The notes under the pieces were generated by a model. It was not told the origin of the DNA, searched no databases, and saw only the letters and a list, made by a program, of their open reading frames with translations. From the NCBI GenBank assembly GCA_037179385.1, contig CM074195.1:25261436-25325435 (forward strand): a stretch of 64,000 bases of DNA, in the 5' to 3' direction. Below are positions 57,870 to 64,000 of this stretch, one piece after another (positions within the stretch are counted from its first letter, which is position 1; every line of letters starts with the position of its first letter). The DNA is from Holothuria scabra (taxonomy: Eukaryota > Echinodermata > Holothuroidea > Aspidochirotida > Holothuriidae). The position numbers and the translations under genes are program-made.

Positions 57870-58760
57870 TACACAACCGGAAGTGAAGGTCCAAAACGAA
57901 ATGTCCTCCTGACACAAAACTTCACACATATGATGATTGCATCTAGACCTACCGAAATATTTGGTTGCCATAGCAACAGAGGTCAAAGGTCAAGTAGTAG
58001 AGTGAAACAAAAAATTTTCAAGTGATAATTTGTTCGTAAAACAACATTTTTGTCTTTTAAACTCCTCCTAGTGGGCTGGACCGATTCTTTTCAAAATTGG
58101 TAGGTAAGTACCCCAGGGACGGAACTTATGTCCCCCAGACCCTCGGAAGTAAAGGTCAAAGTACAGAGGTCAAAGGTCACATTTTGCAAAAGACCACTTT
58201 TTACTATTTTGTACTAAAATTTCAAAAGAAAACATTCATTTTACATGAAACTTTCCAATAGGGTAGACTAGTTCTACCAAAATATGTAGTTTCCATGGCA
58301 ACCAAGGTCAAAGGTCACGTGACAGGGGGTTAAATACTTTTTTTGTCTTTACTATAACTCTTAACGGAAACATCCCACAAATCTGAAAGTTTAAGTGTAA
58401 TAGCCTAGGCATGAACAGTTTTACCGATATGTGTGGTTGTCATGGCAACCAAGGACATAGTTCACATTACAGATGGTCAAAGGTTAATGCTTTGTAACTA
58501 GCCTATTTTTCATCAATTAATATAAATAAGCTAGACTGAGCCTCAGGATTAGTCTAGTACTTCGTAGTGGCAGTCTCGTCTTTACAACTCAAATTCTTAT
58601 TTCACTAGCTTGTATGCTGCAGAGAGATTTTTAAGTTCCTTCTTGCACTTCACTTTGATAGCCCTTATATCTAGTGTTCCCATATGGTCTTTGCAGACTT
58701 TTGTTTTCGCTCCAAAGTTGCTGTAATTGTTAGGCCTAGTAGTATGAAAGTTAAAGTCTA

Positions 58761-59103
58761 ACCTAGGGCTAGACTTGAAATCTGAAGCTGGTTAACGGTA
58801 TGTAGGCTAGGTCTGGGGCTTCGGCATGGCTAGACCTACGCCATTCATAGGCTTGAGTTATAACCCAAGATATAAACTGTGGGTGACTAACATTAGGTTA
58901 GGCATAGGGCCTACCTATTTTACATATTAGTGCCCTTAAAACTTGTTGGTTCTGAAGCATCGCCAAAAAAACGTGAAAATTTCCTTGCCACGGGTTAGCG
59001 TTCGCCACAGGCCAGCACGCAGAAAAGGTTTGTGCGTCGGCCGGAAATCTTCTAACGCCACGCGTTCAACATGGCGCACACGCCCAGTTAATTCTTAATT
59101 GAG
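58761..59103 (+). repeat. Left arm of a long inverted repeat
   Basis: The 343 bases are the reverse complement of 63652-64000 with scattered differences (CAGCACGCAGAAAAGGTTTG, GGAAATCTTCTAACGCCACG and ATGGCGTAGGTCTAGCCATG-type blocks). Between the arms lie 4.5 kb and an assembly gap. Confidence 0.9.
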
Positions 59104-60399
59104 AAACACTTGATGTGCGTATCAGCTCGACACACATGAAGTTTGCCGTCGCGTCAAAGTGGAGAATACGCCCAGCTAGCTCGTGAATAATAACAATGAC
59201 GCACTTGTCTAAAGCGTCCCCGAAAGCGTCTTAATTTTATAATCGTTGCGTCCATATCCATATCAGTTTAGTGAGCCATCCCTTCCGATCATGTTAACTT
59301 CTAACTTACAAATTTACTGAAGGATCTGTGCTTTCCTGTACGTATCCGATACTTTTTACAGTTCTATAACCAACTTGCGCACATGTTAGGGATGAGATAT
59401 GCAACTCCGTGGATTACCTCTTGTTTTAACTTGCTTTCAATCAATGAGCGGTGCCAATTGAGAAATTCTGTGGATTACTACAAAAATTGTAGTTTGGGGT
59501 GAGAGGATTAAGCCTTTAATACACACTTACTTTGAGTTATCGAACATTTTAAAAGAAGTCTTTACATTCTTTTAAATGAATACCTTTAATGTCGCACTCA
59601 AGTCAACTACACTTCTTTCTTTTCTAAAAGCAATTTTTGGAAGTCATATCTTCCCAATACAACCAGAAAACAATGTCTACATTTCTTAAACCTTTTTAGA
59701 TTAAAGCTTACTATGTACAGACCAGATCTTGCAGATTAATGCATGTACTACAAAATGCCTACATAATGTCTTGAAGGCGCGTTTTCTTAGAATGTTCAGG
59801 GCTTTGATCATAATTGCTAGTATATTTAAATAACGTACCTTCAATTTATTATAATGTTGAAACTTTTAGTCATCTGTTCACTGTATAGACTACGGTTTTT
59901 AAATTTCGTCGGTAACCCTTGACACACATTTTGCCGGATAAAAGGGTAGACCGCGGTACACGTTACAAGCAGTGATCGACTTATGTTTTGTACAGTACGG
60001 CTCGTTAATCAAACTAGTCTCATAATGTTTAGGTGTCACGTACCAGAAATTCACTTGGGGCTCATCGTCAGCCCTATACCAAATTGGTAGTGAATAACCA
60101 CAGGCGAGATTTTTCTTCCCCCAAGTTTTCATCCCGAGAGAGAGTTAGTTGGTAGGGGCGAATTGATCGCTTACAATCCTCAGTGCTCCATGGAACTGTG
60201 AATTTACCTCCATACTTTTTCACATCCTCTTACCACATAGGCTACTTTCCAGTGGCGTTGCTACGATTTTTTTCCAGAGGGGCAAAGGCATGAAATTTTT
60301 CCCAAAACTTTTCCCGGTCAATGTGTATGATTTCATATAAAATATACAAATTACAAGTATAACAACATTACCATGTCATTATGTAATATTACCTGTGTT
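59104..60399. other. No gene recognised
   Basis: A dispersed-repeat block at 59430-59525 is similar to 25880-25990 (CAATCAA.GAG, GTGCCAA.TGAGAAATT, GAGGATTAAGCC). A hAT-like end (CAGTGGCGTTGCTACG) lies at 60250. The rest is unassigned. Confidence 0.45.
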
Positions 60400-60765
60400 T
60401 TAAAGAGGCTCATTGAGTTGATATCAATAACTTTATGAGAGTCTCAAAGGGTCACTACCGTCACATAACAATGCTTATAGTTAGCACAACAAGTCAAGTT
60501 TCAAATCCAGAAGTCACAAAAAACGAATTGAATTTTCTAGTGTCCTGAGTTGGAACGGTGATGTACATGATTTGAAAAAGTGTCTGGTCACAAATTTTTG
60601 AAAAACAACTTGAACCATTAAGTACTCACTCATAAAACAGTTACTTGTATGTAGGGTATGGGGATTGTCTAAGATAGACCATTTGTCATTGGTATGTGAA
60701 GAAAACGCCACAGGTTTGGAAAAAATGTGTTGAATTTCATGAACCAACTCAATGAGCCGCTTTAG
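60400..60765. mobile_element. TTAA-flanked MITE, copy 2 (inverted)
   Basis: Begins TTAAAGAGGCTCATTGAGTT and ends CAATGAGCCGCTTTAG (one base off TTAA). Reverse complement of copy 1 over its whole length, with about 15-20% differences by eye. Confidence 0.8.
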
Positions 60766-63551
60766 TCTTAAAGACGGTAGCCTATAACATGGAGCAACTG
60801 GAAAAAACAACTCTTAGGCCATATATTTATTTTGGTCATCAATATCTGGTTTATTTGTATGTACCACGAAGTGGCTGCGCAGGAGTTTCTCAGTAGGAGG
60901 GGCATGCAGTTTGTTGAGTGATCGCCAGCCTGTGCGAGGGGTCTAAGGGGAGGGGGAACCTCTCTCCTTTGAAATTTTTTGGAGTTTTTGAAGAGCCTAG
61001 GTGCAAAATGGTGCAAGATTTTCGACTTTGACAGGAACAATGTTAAAAATTGAATTGTGGTGGTTCATGGGGGTACAACTGAAACTTTTGTGTCTTTACT
61101 TGCATTCTTATGTCACTACGCTACCTTACGAAATAAAACTTGTCATTAAATTTGCATACTTTAAGGAGTCAAAATAAAGAGCATCGATCGGTATAGGCGA
61201 AAGGGAACATTTTTAGTTTGCGGTTTTCCTTGGCCACAAAACGTTATTCTGTCACAAAGATTATCTAAGCGGAGAGCCACCATCGGTTGGCGAGGAGCGT
61301 AGAGAACATTTCGGAAAGTGAGACCCGTCAGATGGCCGCAAATAGCATTTTCCAGACTTATACGAAGAATCTAACGAGTCGTTATCTTCTTTTGTCATTT
61401 GCAATAAAATGTTCACTTCAAAATATGTTCGCAAACAGCAGAGTGATCAGAGAGTTAAGAGATTTTTTGACCCCCAAAATGTAATTTTACCCAAGACTGA
61501 TCGAGGCGCCACCATTAGTTGCGGTGGAGCGTAGAGAAAATTTCGAAAAATTAGACCCTCAGGTGGCCAAAAATTGCGTATTTATGCTTGTAGAGAAATC
61601 TAAACATACAGTGTTTATTTTAGCCTTTTGTTTGCAATATGAAGAAAAATCAGAAACATGCTAAGTGATCAGAATATTACCACAAAAATGTGCTATCACT
61701 GTTAGGCCTATACGTAAGAGGTCTTGATTCTTTCGGGGAAACTAGGGCCTATACGACGAATTGAAAATATGCTAATGCCTCTCTATTGTGACTCTTGGCT
61801 AAACTGGAAACTGGAAAAAGAGGCCCAAGTGGTCGGCTCGACTTAAACCAATAACTGGAGCCACAAATCTCTATCTAACTACCAACTAACAGATTCGGTT
61901 AAATTAAAGATCCGCTGAATCTGATGAAATTGTCTGTGACTGATCGAATTCCCATCTGTTAATGATTTTACCCCTGACATCTCTTGGGTGATAAATGGCA
62001 AGCTACTTTTCACACCGCACCTGAACCCCACCACTCCACTCCCTATCCCCGTCTTGTACGTCGACGTTTCTGCCAGCCAAGAGAAGAAGTCTGTGGGATG
62101 GGCCCTCCCTCATAAAAATTATAGTAAAAATGTAGGAGTTCTTTATGCCATCGGTGCCACCCTTGGGATACAGAGGCTACCTTTTAAAAGGGGAAAAATT
62201 TGAATTGTGACAGAATTTGCCCTATTTGCAGGAATTTAAAAAATTGGCATCACTGAGGTCTTGCAAAGACAATCCTTCCCCTTTGAAAATTTTGAAAAAT
62301 TGGGTGTCCTTACATGCAATCTGGTGCCACATATGCCATCTTTTTGAAGTAAAATCTGGGTTACTTAAAGTGTACAACGCAGAGATTGTGTTTAAAGGTG
62401 ATCATATTTAATCCGAAGCCTACAGCTTCGGATTATTAGATTTGCTCGGTTTGTTAAATGAACTCGTGCCTTCGTTCTTGGCCTCCGTATGAATATCGAT
62501 CTTCAGTGTGATGCCTCTCTCTATTACACACGAGCAATGCTATATCGTTATACAGCATTTCATCTGCCGCGCAGTTATTTTTGACTTTTTCACGAAGTGG
62601 AAATTTCCAGTACTTCCCCGATTCACCGACTTGACGGTGTTCCAATAGAATAATCAGCCTATTTGAAGTCTTCTTTTCGAAGGACGATAAGTAGTTACGC
62701 AGATCTATTGACTTTCTTTAAATACTTGATTTGATCACTCATAAAATAGTCCCAGACTTGAACGCCGCTACGCCAGACTAACGCTAGACGTTACTCCACG
62801 ACCACAATTCATAGAAAATCCCCACTTGTTTTAACACGCTTGTCAACCGCATAAAAGTCCGTTGACAACGTCTCGAAAGAAAAACCAATACTGCGAATGT
62901 TGCACATGCCCGAATCTGAGGTATAAACATTTTAGAGCATCTCTTGCCTGCGTAAAGGTACGTTCCTGACATAGCAGTTTAAGTTGCGTTGGCGGCAGAA
63001 CATATTTTCTCTGAGATGGTGAGGATGGTAGGCCGTTGCTTTCCATTTTTTGTACAGCACTTTATAATAGGCTATTTATTCGATCGAGGCTTGGAATCAA
63101 GTGGCGCAATACTGGACTTTTTCGTTCCGTTTCATACCATTTTCAGTGGCTTCGATCAATTCTTGCCTGCAAAGTACAAACCTGTCTAGTCTTAAGTTTG
63201 GGTTTACAACCTTTCGCTGTAGTGATGATCAGCTGTTTGTTTAAGAAATGTCTCACAATTTCTTCATTCAAACAAAAATTTTGAGATACGGGAAAAGGGC
63301 ATATCATTTCATCAAATTTCCCCAATTTCCCTCAAAGTTCCCCAAATTATTTTTCCGGAAGGAGGAGCAACTTGCCCTTCCCCACTCCCCCAGTGAGCTA
63401 CCGCCGCACTGCTACATTTCCCAGATTGTTTCCGATCGATCAAAAAAAATCCAAAACTTTCAATCTGTTTGAAGTATTTCTTTCGGCCTCTGAAACGAAT
63501 TAACATTGAATTATGGAAGAGCACAGCATTCACGAGGGCCAGGAGGATATT
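60766..63551. other. No gene; module 1 copies and a SINE fragment
   Basis: Module 1 (GGCGAGGAGCGTAGAGAACA, CCGTCAGATGGCCGCAAAT) at 61267-61365 and again at 61502-61590, about 240 bases apart. SINE tail at 61795-61885 (GGTCGGCTCGACTTAAACCA). The rest is unassigned; short frames have no motif. Confidence 0.5.
61795..61885 (+). mobile_element. SINE 3' fragment
   Basis: AACTGGAAAAAGAGGCCCAA and GGTCGGCTCGACTTAAACCA match the tail of the 12752 family. Confidence 0.65.
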
Positions 63552-63651
63552 NNNNNNNNNNNNNNNNNNNNNNNNNNNNNNNNNNNNNNNNNNNNNNNNN
63601 NNNNNNNNNNNNNNNNNNNNNNNNNNNNNNNNNNNNNNNNNNNNNNNNNNN
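63552..63651. other. Assembly gap, 100 N
   Basis: Exactly 100 Ns, a conventional length for a gap of unknown size. Confidence 0.99.
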
Positions 63652-64000
63652 CTCAATTAAGAATTAACTGGGCGGTGAGCGCCATGTTGAATTCGTGGCG
63701 TTAGAAGATTTCCGACCGACGCACACACCTTTTCTGCGTGCTGGCCTGTGACGAATCCGAGCCCGTGTCAAGAAAATTGTCACGTACGTTTCTATGGCGA
63801 TGCTTCAAAACCGCCAAGTTTTAAGGGAACTAATATGTAAGATAGGTAGGCCCTGTGCCTAACCTAATGTCAGTCACCCACACTTTCATATCTTGGGTTA
63901 TAACTCAAACCTATGAATGGCGTAGGTCTAGCCATGCTTAAGCCCCAGACCTAGCCTACATACCGTTAACCAACTTCAGATTTCAAGTCTAGCCCTAGGT
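63652..64000 (-). repeat. Right arm of a long inverted repeat
   Basis: Starts right at the gap and runs off the window end. Reverse complement of 58761-59103. Confidence 0.9.

Larger units (their letters stand above)
57240..58500. repeat. Diverged tandem repeats carrying X-box and DR1 motifs
   Basis: Units contain a palindromic GTTGCCATAGCAAC-like block followed closely by AGGTCAAAGGTCA. X-box-like blocks: 57240-57253 (perfect), 57964-57977 (perfect), 58289-58302 and 58435-58448 (one mismatch each). DR1 blocks: 57980-57992, 58167-58179 and 58305-58317. A GT microsatellite (57350-57412) and a MITE (57500-57869) interrupt the array. No coding sequence. Confidence 0.75.

Overview
The window is eukaryotic, intron-rich, AT-rich DNA from an animal. 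Vertebrate-style GT/AG introns, CR1/L2-type LINEs, a DIRS-type retrotransposon, tRNA-derived SINEs and many small DNA transposons all point to a marine invertebrate. An echinoderm such as a sea cucumber is my best guess, but the sequence does not settle it. Most of the window is repeats and introns; few of the open frames longer than 60 codons look like genes.

Layout: (1) 1-9850 is almost pure repeat: a 3' LINE fragment (1441-2350), a foldback element (2410-2890), two DNA transposons with terminal inverted repeats (TIRs) and 7-base target duplications (3162-4391 and 4536-5819), two head-to-tail LINE remnants with a nested SINE (5965-8560), and a piggyBac-like remnant (9299-9851). (2) 12056-26779 holds the first five recognised coding exons of a mitochondrial D-2-hydroxyglutarate dehydrogenase (D2HGDH) on the + strand. 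Their phases fit one another. Two of them carry lesions: a 5-base deletion with a frameshift in exon 4, and an internal loss of about 45 codons in exon 5. No later exon was found. The introns hold a 23-bp minisatellite, a 287-bp tandem array and SINEs. (3) 27050-32068 is a decayed DIRS-like tyrosine-recombinase retrotransposon with matching inverted ends. (4) 34251-36661 is a non-autonomous hAT element with an exact 8-base target duplication, inserted into a SINE. (5) 37780-49720 holds a one-exon, three-Ig-domain transmembrane receptor (47984-49108), a possible cytoplasmic-tail exon just downstream, and a decayed piece of a paralogue 10 kb upstream. The receptor lies between related repeat modules in opposite orientations. 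(6) 50-64 kb is repeats again: TTAA-flanked MITEs, tandem repeats carrying nuclear-receptor DR1 and RFX X-box motifs, and a 345-bp inverted repeat whose right arm starts exactly at a 100-N assembly gap.

The two real genes, D2HGDH (metabolite repair in mitochondria) and the Ig receptor (cell surface), show no sign of working together. I found no clear new multi-gene system. The items most worth a second look are the damaged D2HGDH, the small Ig-receptor family, and the repeats that multiply DR1 and X-box motifs.
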